From Bos javanicus (Eukaryota; Chordata; Mammalia; Artiodactyla; Bovidae): a DNA stretch of 64,000 nucleotides. The stretch covers positions 1 through 64,000 of the forward strand of contig NW_026894309.1 of assembly GCF_032452875.1 (NCBI RefSeq), in the 5' to 3' direction. A program made the translations under genes and the position numbers. The notes below the pieces were generated by a model that saw nothing but the letters and a program-made list of their open reading frames with translations, searched no databases and had not been told where the DNA came from. This document shows positions 1-9,537 of the stretch, piece after piece; the first letter of the stretch is position 1; each line of letters opens with the position of its first letter.

Positions 1-346
1 GATAGCCACGTGATCAGTACATGCTCAGTCACGTGATCTGTACTTGATCAGCCACGTGATCAATGCCTGCAGAGTCATGTGATCAGAGCCTGCTGAGCTG
101 CGTGATTCCTGCCGGCTCATCTGCATGACAATTGCCAGCTGAGCTGCGTGATTCCTGTCGGCTCATCTGCTTGACAATTGCCAGCTGAGCTGCGTGATTC
201 CTGCCTGGTCACCTGCTTGATTATTGCCAGTTGAGCAGCATGATTCGTCACTGCTGAGCTCCATGCTTATTGCCTGCTGATTGCGTGGTTCGTGTCTGCT
301 CAGCTCTTTGAGTATTGCCTCCTGAGGTCCCTGTTCGGTCGCCACC
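1..346. repeat. Spacer S0 (partial): 23-bp subrepeats and ERV leader zone
   Basis: The window opens inside a spacer. From base 7 the sequence splits into consecutive 23-mers (7-29, 30-52, 53-75 and so on). Subrepeats up to about 98 keep the CACGTGATCA core; from 99 to 236 they alternate as a 46-bp dimer (gcgtgattcctg / acaattgccagc); from 237 to 326 they are increasingly degenerate; 327-344 is the tRNA-Lys PBS. This gradient is repeated before every LTR. Confidence 0.9.
327..344 (-). promoter_or_regulatory. tRNA-Lys3 primer-binding site, one-mismatch variant (M1)
   Basis: The minus strand reads TGGCGACCGAACAGGGAC, 17 of 18 bases of the Lys3 PBS (TGGCGCCCGAACAGGGAC), two bases after the LTR end. 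This placement is that of a retroviral 5' LTR. The A-for-C change is shared by most monomers M1-M29 and by M31, M32, M35, M37 and M38. M14, M15 and M19 carry a second change. The site is a relic: no reverse transcriptase is encoded nearby. Confidence 0.88.
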
Positions 347-403
347 TGCCGGGGACCAGCCCCAGCTGCTCCAGGGTATTCGAAGGAGAGATGGCCTAGG
401 CGA

Positions 404-412
404 CTATTTATA
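404..412 (-). promoter_or_regulatory. TATA-like box in LTR (M1)
   Basis: The minus strand reads TATAAATAG, preceded by ATTAGCA, a one-mismatch octamer. It is conserved in nearly every LTR of the array (M44 has a change beside it). It lies only about 60 bp from the LTR 3' end, leaving an unusually short R-U5, so it could instead serve as a variant poly(A) signal (TATAAA). Function is inferred. Confidence 0.5.
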
Positions 413-508
413 TGCTAATCAGAGATGTCAAGAATAATAGTATGAGGAGAGCTCAGTAGGAAATATCGGTGGAGATAAGAGAGTGAGTAGCTTGGTTTAC
501 TCGGAAGA

Positions 509-513
509 CCAAT
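509..513 (-). promoter_or_regulatory. Inverted CCAAT box in LTR (M1)
   Basis: The plus strand reads CCAAT (ATTGG in LTR sense), about 100 bp upstream of the TATA-like box in LTR orientation, a normal spacing for an NF-Y site. It is kept in A, B and most D copies. C-type LTRs read aataatc and M34/M40 read atcaataaa here, so both groups have lost it. Confidence 0.45.
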
Positions 514-756
514 CAAACTTCAAGACAAGAAGTTTGCACCACTTACGTAGGCCGCAGGCGCCCTCTCCAATAGCGAAAGGTGCCTCACCCTAGACACCTT
601 CTCGAGTGGGTCTTAGCAGCCCAGGCATAATTAGTAAGCGTGGTGGGTTCCGCGCTCCAGATGGAGACTCAGCTGGAAGTTAAAGGGAAGAATGACAAGG
701 AACTTTATGAATTGGAGCTGTAAGTGAACTCTTTGACAGAGAGAGCGAGATGGGGG

Positions 757-772
757 TGGGGGACAGCCCCCA
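757..772. other. Conserved hairpin in LTR (M1)
   Basis: TGGGGG-ACAG-CCCCCA gives a perfect 6-bp stem with a 4-base loop. It is present in almost all copies; M33, M39 and M43 carry changes in both arms (agggtacagacccc or aggggacagacccc), and M16 has an altered loop. Its role is unknown. Confidence 0.5.
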
Positions 773-948
773 GTGAAATCAGAGGTGAGAGCACAAAGCA
801 ATACAGTACGCAAACTCCGGTTTTCTTGGGGGGGAGATGCTCGAGAATATCCGGGTGGACTCCTGAGGCTCGATCCCGCATTTGCGTATGCCGAGCCTCC
901 TTCCTCATGACCTTTGTCCAGAGTGGAAGGCCTCCCCGGCTCCCGGCA

Positions 949-1711
949 CATGATCAGTGCATGCTCAGTCACGATATCAGTGCATGATCAGCGACGTGTT
1001 CACTGACGGCACAGTCACGTGATCAGCACCTATCAGTCACGTGATCACCGGATGATAAACACGTGATCAGTGAACGACCAGCCACGTGATCACTGCATGC
1101 GCAGTCAGGTGGTCAGTTCCTGATCAGCCACGTGATCAGTGCGTGCACAGTCCCCTGATCAGCGCCTGTAGTCACTGATCACTGCCTGATAAACACGTGA
1201 TCAGTGCCCGAACAGCCAGGTCATCAGTGCATGCGCAGTCACGTGATCAGTGCATGATAGCCATGTGATCAGTGCGTGCACAGTCCCATGATCAGCGCCT
1301 GTCAGTCACTGATCATTGCCTGATAAACACGTGATCAGTGCATGATGAGCCATGTGATGAGTGCCTGATCACCACGTCACCAGTGCATGCTCAGTCACGT
1401 GATCAGTGCATGATAGCCACGTGATCAGTGCATGCTCAGTCACGTGATCTGGACTTGATCAGCCACGTGATCAGTGCCTGCAGAGTCACGTGATCAGGGC
1501 CTCCTGAGCTGCGTGATTCCTGCCGCCTATTCTGCATGACAATTGCCAGCTGAGCTGCGTGATTCCTGCCTGGTCACCTGCTTGATTATTGCCAGTTGAG
1601 CAGCATGATTCGTCACTGCTGAGCTCCATGCTTATTGCCTGCTGATTGCGTGGTTCGTGTCTGCTCAGCTCTTTGAGTATTGCCTCCTGAGGTCCCTGTT
1701 CGGTCGCCACC
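949..1711. repeat. Spacer S1, two-block class, 763 bp
   Basis: This spacer consists of 23-bp subrepeats with two blocks of about 134 bp, each recognisable by a cacagtccc marker. I counted 13 CACGTG hexamers between 949 and 1500. The leader zone lacks one 46-bp dimer relative to the 811-bp class. It ends in the one-mismatch PBS. Confidence 0.9.
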
Positions 1712-2312
1712 TGCCGGGGACCAGCCCCAGCTGATCCAGGGTATTCGAAGGAAAGATGGCCCAAGCGACTATATGTATGCTAAATAGAGATGTCAAGAAT
1801 AATAGTATGAGGAGAGCTCAGTAGGAAAATTCGGTGGAGAAAAGAGACAGAGTAGCTTGGTTTACGCGGAAGACCAATCAAACGTCAAGACAAGAAGTTT
1901 GCACCAGTTATGTATGCCGCAGGCGTCCTCTCGAATAGCAAAAGGTGCCTCACACTAGACACCTTCTCGAGTCGGTCTTAGCAGCCCAGGCATAATTAGT
2001 AAGCGTGGTGGGTTCTGCGCTCCAGATGGAGACTCAGCTGGTAGGTAAAGGGAAGAATGACAAGGAACTTTATGAATTGGAGCTGTAAGTGAACTCTTTG
2101 ACAGAGAGAGCGAGATGGTGGTGGGGGACAGCCCCCAGTGAAATCAGAGGTGAGAGCACAAAGCAATACAGTAGGCAGACTCTGGATTTTTTGGGGGGAG
2201 ATGCTCGAGAATATCCGGGTGGACTCCTGAGGCTCGATCCCGCATTTGCGTATGCCGAGCCTCCTTCCTCATGATCTTTGTCCAGAGTGGAAGGCCTCCC
2301 CGGCTCCTGGCA
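1712..2312 (-). mobile_element. M2 LTR, type B'
   Basis: 601 bp. The B' variants are aacgtcaagac and ttatgtatgccg, shared only with M13, its counterpart 15.8 kb downstream. The octamer-like motif next to the TATA box is damaged (gctaaatagag). Confidence 0.85.
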
Positions 2313-3280
2313 CATGATCAGTGCATGCTCAGTCACGATATCAGTGCATGTTCAGCCACGTAATCACTGACGGCACAGTCACGTGATCAGCGCCTCTCAG
2401 TCACGTGATCACAATATGATAAACACGTGATCAGTGAACGACCAGCCACGTCATCAGTGCATGCGCAGTCAGATGGTCAGTTCCTGATCAGCCACCTGAT
2501 CAGTGCGTGCACAGTCCCATGATCAGCGCCTGTCAGTCACTGATCACTGCCTGATAAACACGTGATCAGTGCCCGATCAGCCACGTCATCAGTGCATGCG
2601 CTGACACGTCATCAGTGTATGATATCCACGTGATCAGTGCATGCACAGTCCCATGAACAGCGTCTGGCAGTCACTGATCACTGCCTGATAAACACGTGAT
2701 CAGTGCATGATGAGCCATGTGATCAGTGCCTGATCAGCCACTTCATCAGGGCATGCGCAGTCAGGTGATCAGTGTATGATAGCCACGTGGTCAGTGCGTG
2801 CACAGTCCCATGATCAGAGCCTGTCAGTCACTGATCATTGCCTGAGAAACACGTGATCAGTGCATGATGAGCCATGTGATCAGTGCCTGATCAGCCACTT
2901 CATCAGGGCATGCGCAGTCACGTCATCAGTGCATGATAGACACGTCATCAGTGCATGCTCATTCACGTGATCTGTACTTGATCAGCCACGTGATCAGTGC
3001 CTGCAGAGTCACGTGATCAGGGCCTGCTGAGCTGCGTGATTCCTGCCAGCTCATCTGCATGACAATTGCCAGCTGAGCTGCGTGATTCCTGTCGGCTCAT
3101 CTGCTCGACAATTGCCAGCTGAGCTGCATGATTCCTGCCTGGTCACCTGCTTGATTATTGCCAGTTGAGCAGCATGATTCGTCACTGCTGAGCTCCATGC
3201 TTATTGCCTGCTGATTGCGTGGTTCGTGTCTGCTCAGCTCTTTGAGTATTGCCTCCTGAGGTCCCTGTTCGGTCGCCACC
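2313..3280. repeat. Spacer S2, three-block class, 968 bp
   Basis: Three cacagtccc-marked blocks are visible near 2509, 2640 and 2798. It carries the rare variants atgcgctgacacg and tatgatatcc, which recur in S13 and, tandemly duplicated, in S16. Confidence 0.88.
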
Positions 3281-3882
3281 TTCCGGGGACCAGCCCCAAC
3301 TGATTCAGGGTATTCGAAGGAGAGATGGCCTAGGCGACTATTTATATGCTAATCAGAGATGTCAAGAAAAATAGAATGAGGAGAGCTCAGTAGGAAAAAT
3401 CGGAGGAGAAAAGAGACTGAGGATCTTGGTTTTCGCGGGAGAATAATCAAACTTCAAGACAAGAATTTTGCACCACTTACGTAGGCCGCAGGCGCCCTCT
3501 CGAATGGCAGAAGGTGCCTCACCCTAGACACCTTCTCGAATGGGTCTTAGCAGCCCAGGCATAATTAGTAAGGGCGGTGGTTTCCGCGCTCCAGATGGAG
3601 ACTCAGCTTGAAGGTAAAGGGAAGAATGACAAGGAACTTTATGAATTGGAGCTGTAAGTTTACTCTTTGACAGAGAGAGCGAGATGGTGGTGGGGGACAG
3701 CCCCCAGTGAAATCAGTGGTGAGAGCACAAAGCAATACAGTAGGCAGACTCTGGTTTTTTTGTGGGGGAGATGCTCGAGAATATCCGGGTGGACTCCTGA
3801 GGCTCGATCCCGCATTTGCGTATGCCGAGCCTCCTTCCTCATGACCTTTGTCCAGAGTGGAAGGCCTCCCCGTCTCCCGGCA
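3281..3882 (-). mobile_element. M3 LTR, type C
   Basis: 602 bp. The type C diagnostic string is gactgaggatcttgg, with aatcagtggtgag near the 5' side. The terminal TGCC is mutated to TTCC, spoiling one inverted end. The CCAAT box is lost (aataatc). Confidence 0.85.
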
Positions 3883-4693
3883 CATGATCAGTGCATGCTT
3901 AGTCACGATATCAGTGCATGATCAGCCGCGTGATCACTGACTTCACAGTCACGTGATCAGCGCCTCTCAGTCACGTGATCACCATATGATAAACACGTGA
4001 TCAGTGAACTACCAGCCAGGTGATCACTGCATGCGCAGACAGGTGGTCAGTTTCTGATCAGCCACGTGATCAGTGCGTGCACAGTCCCATGATCAGCGCC
4101 TGTCAGTCACTGATCACTGCCTGATAAACACGTGATCAGTATCCAATCAGCCACGTCATCAGTGCATGCGCAATTACGTGATCAGTGCATGATAGCCACG
4201 AGATCAGTGCGTGCACAGTCCCATGATCAGCGCCTGTCAGTCCCTGATCATTGCCTGATAAACACGTGATCAGTGCATGATGAGCCATGTGATCACTGCC
4301 TGATCAGCCACGTCATCAGTGCATGCCCAGTCACGTCATCAGTGCATGATAGCCACGTGATCAGTGCATGCTCAGTCACGTGATCTGTACTTGATCAGCC
4401 ACGTGATCAGTTCCTGCAAAGTCACGTGATCAGGGCCTGCTGAGCTGCGTGATTCCTGCTGGCTCATCTGCATGACAATTGCCAACTGAGCTGCGTGATT
4501 CCTGTCGGCTCATCTGCTTGACAATTGCCAGCTGAGCTGCGTGATTCCTGCCTGGTCACCTGCTTGATTATTGCCAGTTGAGCAGCATGATTCGTCACTG
4601 CTGAGCTCCATGCTTATTGCCTGCTGATTGCGTACTTCGTGTCTGCTCAGCTCTTTGAGTATTGCCTCCTGAGGTCCCTGTTCGGTCGCCACC
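3883..4693. repeat. Spacer S3, two-block class, 811 bp
   Basis: It starts with the C-type signature gccgcgtgatcactgac. Its distal part from about 4197 (cacgagatcag) is copied, apparently unchanged, at 9851, offset 5,654 bp. Confidence 0.9.
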
Positions 4694-5293
4694 TGCCGCG
4701 GACCAGCCCCAGCTGCTCCAGGGTATTCGAAGGAGAGATGGCCTAGACGACTATTTATATGCTAATCAGAGATGTCAAGAATAATAGTATGAGGAAAGCT
4801 CAGGAGGAAAATTCGGTGGAGAAAAGAGACTGAGTAGCTTGGTTTACGCGGAAGACCAATCAAACTTTAAGACATGAAGTTTGCACCACTTACGTAGGCC
4901 GCAGGCGCCCTCTCGAATAGCAAAAGGTGCCTGTCCCTAGACACCTTCTCGAGTGGGTCTTAGCAGCCCAGGCATAATTAGTAAGCGTGGTGGGTTCCGC
5001 GCTCCAGATGGAGACTCAGCTGGAAGGTAAAGGGAAGAATGACAAGGAACTTTATGAATTGGAGCTGTAAGTGAACTCTTTGACAGAGAGAGCGAGATGT
5101 TGGTGGGGGACAGCCCCCAGTGAAATCAGAGGTGAGAGCACAAAGCAATACAGTAGGCAGACTCTGGTTTTTTTGGGGGAGATGCTCGAGAATATCCGGG
5201 TGGACTCCTGAGGCTCGATCCCGCATTTGCGTATGCCGAGCCTCCTTCCTCATGACCTTTGTCCAGAGTGGAAGGCCTCCCCGGCTCCCGGCA
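4694..5293 (-). mobile_element. M4 LTR, type B
   Basis: 600 bp. The type B string is tttaagacatgaag. It is nearly identical to M8, including the ccgcgg change next to the LTR end and the leader change gcgtacttcg. Confidence 0.86.
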
Positions 5294-6261
5294 CATGATC
5301 AGTGCATGCTCAGTCATGATATCAGTGCATGATCAGCCACGTGATCACTGACGGCACAGTCACGTGATCAGCGCCTCTCAGTCACGTGATCACCGGATGA
5401 TAAACACGTGATCAGTGAACGACCAGCCACGTGATCACTGCATGCGCAGTCAGGTGGTCAGTTCCTGATCAGCCACCTGATCAGTGCGTGCAAAGTCCCA
5501 TGATCAGGGCATGTCAGTCACTGATCACTGCCTGATAAACACGTGATCAGTGCCCGAACAGCCAGGTCATCAGTGCATTCGCAGTCACGTTATCAGTGCA
5601 TGATAACAATGTGATCAGTGCGTGCACAGTCCCATGATCAGGGCCTGTCAGTCACTGATCACTGCCTGATAAACACGTGATCAGTGCCCGAACAGCCAGG
5701 TCATCAGTGCATGTGCAGTCACGTGATCAGTGCATGATAGCCACCTGATCAGTGCGTGCACAGTCCCATGATCAGCGCCTCTCAGTCACTGATCATTGCC
5801 TGATAAACACGTGATCAGTGCATGATGAGCCATGTGATCAGTGCCTGATCAGCCACGTCATCAGTGCATGCGCAGTCACGTCATCAGTGCATGCGCAGTC
5901 ACGTCATCAGTGCATGATAGACACGTGATCAGTGCATGCTCAGTCACGTGATCTGGACTTGATCAGCCACGTGATCAGTGCCTGCAGAGTCACATGATCA
6001 GGGCCTGCTGAGCTGCGTGATTCCTGCCGGCTCATCTGCATGACAATTGCCAGCTGAGCTGCGTGATTCCTGTCGGCTCATCTGCTTGACAATTGCCAGC
6101 TGAGCTGCGTGATTCCTGCCTGGTCACCTGCTTGATTATTGCCAGTTGAGCAGCATGATTCGTCACTGCTGAGCTCCATGCTTATTGCCTGCTGATTGCG
6201 TGGTTCGTGTCTGCTCAGCTCTTTGAGTATTGCCTCCTGAGGTCCCTGTTCGGTCGCCACC
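5294..6261. repeat. Spacer S4, three-block class, 968 bp
   Basis: Three blocks plus one 23-mer (cagtgcatgcgcagtcacg...) tandemly duplicated near 5867-5912, which accounts for the 23 bp over the 945-bp class. Confidence 0.88.
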
Positions 6262-6863
6262 TGCCGGGGACCAGCCCCAGCTGCTCCAGGGTATTCGAAG
6301 GAGAGATGGCCTAGGCGACTATTTATATGCTAATCAGAAATGTCAAGAATAATAGTATGTGGAGAGCTCAGTAGGAAAATTCGGTGGAGATAAGAGAGTG
6401 AGTAGCTTGGTTTACTCGGAAGACCAATCAAACTTCAAGACAAGAAGTTTGCACCACTTACATAGGCCGCAGGCGCCCTCTCCAATAGCGAAAGGTGCCT
6501 CACCCTAGACACCTTCTCGAGTGGGTCTTAGCAGCCCAGGCATAATTAGTAAGTGTGGTGGGTTCCGCGCTCCAGATGGAGAGTCAGCTGGAAGTTAAAG
6601 GGAAGAATGACAAGGAACTTTATGAATTGGAGCTGTAAGTGAACTCTTTGACAGAGAGAGCGAGATGGGGGTGGGGGACAGCCCCCAGTGAAATCAGAGG
6701 TGAGAGCACAAAGCAATACAGTACGCAAACTCCGGTTTTCTTGGGGGGGAGATGCTCGAGAATATCCGGGTGGACTCCTGAGGCTCGATCCCGCATTTGC
6801 GTATGCCGAGCCTCCTTCCTCATGACCTTTGTCCAGAGTGGAAGGCCTCCCCGGCTCCCGGCA
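6262..6863 (-). mobile_element. M5 LTR, type A
   Basis: 602 bp, with tatgtggagag and cttacatagg variants shared with M9, M21, M25, M29, M31, M35 and M37. Confidence 0.86.
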
Positions 6864-7704
6864 CATGATCAGTGCATGCTCAGTCACGATATCAGTGCAT
6901 GATCAGCCACGTGATCACTGACGGCACAGTCACGTGATCAGCGCCTCTCAGTCTCGTGATCACCGGATGATAAACACGTGATCAGTGAACGACCAGCCAC
7001 GTGATCACTGCATGCGCAGTCAGGTGGTCAGTTCCTGATCAGCCACGTGATCAGTGCGTGCACAGTCCCCTGATCAGCGACTGTAGTCACTGATCACTGC
7101 CTGATAAACACGTGATCCGAACAGCCAGGAACAGGCAGCCAGGTCATCAGTGCATGTGCAGTCACGTGATCAGTGCATGATAGCCACCTGATCAGTGCGT
7201 GCACAGTCCCGTGATCAGCGCCTCTCAGTCACTGATCATTGCCTGATAAACACGTGATCAGTGCATGATGAGCCATGTGATCAGTGCCTGATCAGCCACG
7301 TCATCAGTGCATGCGCAGTCACGTCATCAGTGCATGCGCAGTCACGTCATCAGTGCATGATAGCCACGTGATCAGTGCATGCTCAGTCATGTGATCTGTA
7401 CTTGATCAGCCACGTGATCAATGCCTGCAGAGTCATGTGATCAGGGCCTGCTGAGCTGCGTGATTCCTGCGGGCTCATCTGCATGACAATTGCCAGCTGA
7501 GCTGCGTGATTCCTGTCGGCTCATCTGCTTGACAATTGCCAGCTGAGCTGCGTGATTCCTGCCTGGTCACCTGCTTGATTATTGCCAGTTGAGCAGCATG
7601 ATTCGTCACTGCTGAGCTCCATGCTTATTGCCTGCTGATTGCGTGGATCGTGTCTGCTCAGCTCTTTGAGTATTGCCTCCTGAGGTCCCTGTTCGGTCGC
7701 CACC
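6864..7704. repeat. Spacer S5, deleted three-block spacer, 841 bp
   Basis: It matches S9 (967 bp) except for a loss of about 126 bp at 7111-7145, where a partly repeated filler (gaacagccaggaacaggcag) marks the junction. Confidence 0.85.
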
Positions 7705-8306
7705 TGCCGGGGACCTGCCCCAGCTGCTCCAGGGTATTCGAAGGAGAGATGGCCTAGGCGACTATTTATATGCTAATCAGAGATGTCAAGAATAATAGTA
7801 TGAGGAGAGCTCAGTAGGAAATATCGGTGGAGATAAGAGAGTGAGTAGCTTGGTTTACTCGGAAGACCAATCAAACCTCAAGACAAGAATTTTGGACCAC
7901 TTACGTAGGCCGCAGGCGCCCTCTCCAATAGCGAAAGGTGCCTCACCCTAGACACCTTCTCGAGTGGGTCTTAGCAGCCCAGGCATAATTAGTAAGCGTG
8001 GTGGGTTCCGCGCTCCAGATGGAGACTCAGCTGGAAGTTAAAGGGAAGAATGACAAGGAACTTTATGAATTGGAGCTGTAAGTGAACTCTTTGACAGAGA
8101 GAGCGAGATGGGGGTGGGGGACAGCCCCCAGTGAAATCAGAGGTGAGAGCACAAAGCAATACAGTACGCAAACTCCGGTTTTCTTGGGGGGGAGATGCTC
8201 GAGAATATCCGGGTGGACTCCTGAGGCTCGATCCCGCATTTGCGTATGCCGAGCCTCCTTCCTCATGACCTTTGTCCAGAGTGGAAGGCCTCCCCGGCTC
8301 CCGGCA
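7705..8306 (-). mobile_element. M6 LTR, type A
   Basis: 602 bp. It has gacctgcccc in place of gaccagcccc near the LTR end, and attttggacc, both shared with M10, its copy 5,776 bp away. Confidence 0.86.
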
Positions 8307-8935
8307 CATGATCAGTGCATGCTCAGTCACGATATCAGTGCATGATCAGCCACGTGATCACTGACGGCACAGTCACGTGATCAGCACCTATCAGTCACCT
8401 GATCACCAGATGATAAACACGTGATCAGTGAACGACCAGCCACGTGATCACTGCATGCGCCGTCAGGTGGTCAGTTCCTGATCAGCCACGTGATCAGTGC
8501 GTGCAGAGTCCCCTGATCAGCGCCTGTAGTCACTGATCACTGCCTGAGAAACACGTGATCAGTGCATGATGAGCCATGTGATGTGTGCCTGATCACCACG
8601 TCACCATTGCATGCTCAGTCACGTGATCAGTGCATGATAGCCACGTGATCAGTGTATGCTCAGTCACGAGATCTGTACTTGATCAGCCACGTGATCAGTG
8701 CCTGCAGAGTCATGTGATCAGGGCCTGCTGAGCTGCGTGATTCCTGCCGGCTCATCTGCATGACAATTGCCAGCTGAGCTGCGTGATTCCTGCCTGGTCA
8801 CCTGCTTGATTATTGCCAGTTGAGCAGCATGATTCGTCACTGCTGAGCTCCATGCTTATTGCCTGCTGATTGCGTGGATCGTGTCTGCTCAGCTCTTTGA
8901 GTATTGCCTCCTGAGGTCCCTGTTCGGTCGCCACC
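8307..8935. repeat. Spacer S6, one-block class, 629 bp (shortest)
   Basis: Only one cacagtccc-type block (read as cagagtccc) is present and the leader lacks one 46-bp dimer, giving the shortest spacer in the window. Confidence 0.88.
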
Positions 8936-9537
8936 TGCCGGGGACCAGCCCCAGCTGCTCCAGGGTATTCGAAGGAGAGATGGCCTAGGCGACTATTTAT
9001 ATGCTAATCAGAGATGTCAAGAATAATAGCATGAGGAGAGCTCAGTAGGAAATATCGGTGGAGATAAGAGAGTGAGTAGCTTGGTTTACTCGGAAGACCA
9101 ATCAAACTTCAAGACAAGAAGTTTGCACCACTTACGTAGGCCACAGGCGCCCTCTCCAATAGTGAAAGGTGCCTCACCCTAGACACCTTCTCGAGAGGGT
9201 CTTAGCAGCCCAGGCATAATTAGTAAGCGTGGTGTGTTCCGCGCTCCAGATGGAGACTCAGCTGGAAGTTAAAGGGAAGAATGACAAGGAACTTTATGAA
9301 TTGGAGCTGTAAGTGAACTCTTTGACAGAGAGAGCGAGATGGGGGTGGGGGACAGCCCCCAGTGAAATCAGAGGTGAGAGCACAAAGCAATACAGTACGC
9401 AAACTCCAGTTTTCTTGGGGGGGAGATGCTCGAGAATATCCGGGTGGACTCCTGAGGCTTGATCCCGCATTTGCGTATGCCGAGCCTCCTTCCTCATGAC
9501 CTTTGTCCAGAGTGGAAGGCCTCCCCGGCTCCCGGCA
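8936..9537 (-). mobile_element. M7 LTR, type A
   Basis: 602 bp. It has aatagcatgagg, gaggcttgatccc and gtggtgtgttcc variants, shared with M11. Confidence 0.86.

Larger units (their letters stand above)
347..948 (-). mobile_element. M1 LTR, type A (reference copy)
   Basis: This is a 602-bp ERV LTR read on the minus strand. It begins TGCCGGGAG (ending at 948) and finishes CCCCGGCA (347), giving 7-bp inverted termini, and the Lys PBS follows two bases later. The diagnostic type A string is gataagagagtgagtagc on the plus strand. It contains a TATA-like box, an inverted CCAAT box and a G/C hairpin, listed separately. A Lys PBS with TG...CA ends points to a class II (betaretrovirus-like) ERV. No target-site duplication can be defined because the leader, not host flank, lies at the 3' side. 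Confidence 0.87.

Noticed and set aside
327..344. Possible tRNA-Lys gene
   Set aside because: Only the 18-nt 3' end is present, adjacent to an LTR terminus. There is no anticodon or D arm, so it is a PBS.
163..345. 60-codon minus-strand frame present before most LTRs
   Set aside because: It begins with GTG at the PBS and reads through 23-bp subrepeats, whose period is not a multiple of three; in several copies (for example M13, M31, M32) it is broken or differs.
560..605. Compensatory changes in the aaggtg...cacctt inverted repeat of M41 and M44
   Set aside because: The changes (aaggtt...caactt) do not restore the original pairs at matching positions; pairing is only partly kept through a bulge.
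731..790. G-quadruplex in the G-rich LTR segment
   Set aside because: Only two adjacent G tracts plus a distant one are present, and the tracts pair with CCCCC in a hairpin; the four-tract rule is not met.
631..972. Recurrent open frame of up to 113 codons on the minus strand in each LTR, reminiscent in position of the MMTV LTR-encoded gene
   Set aside because: Frame length changes between copies with homopolymer slippage, the start lies in satellite sequence, and no domain or signal peptide is recognisable. Repetition explains its recurrence, not selection.
949..1711. CRISPR-like array of regular short repeats
   Set aside because: Subrepeats are contiguous 23-mers without unique spacers, in a eukaryotic satellite with a retroviral LTR.
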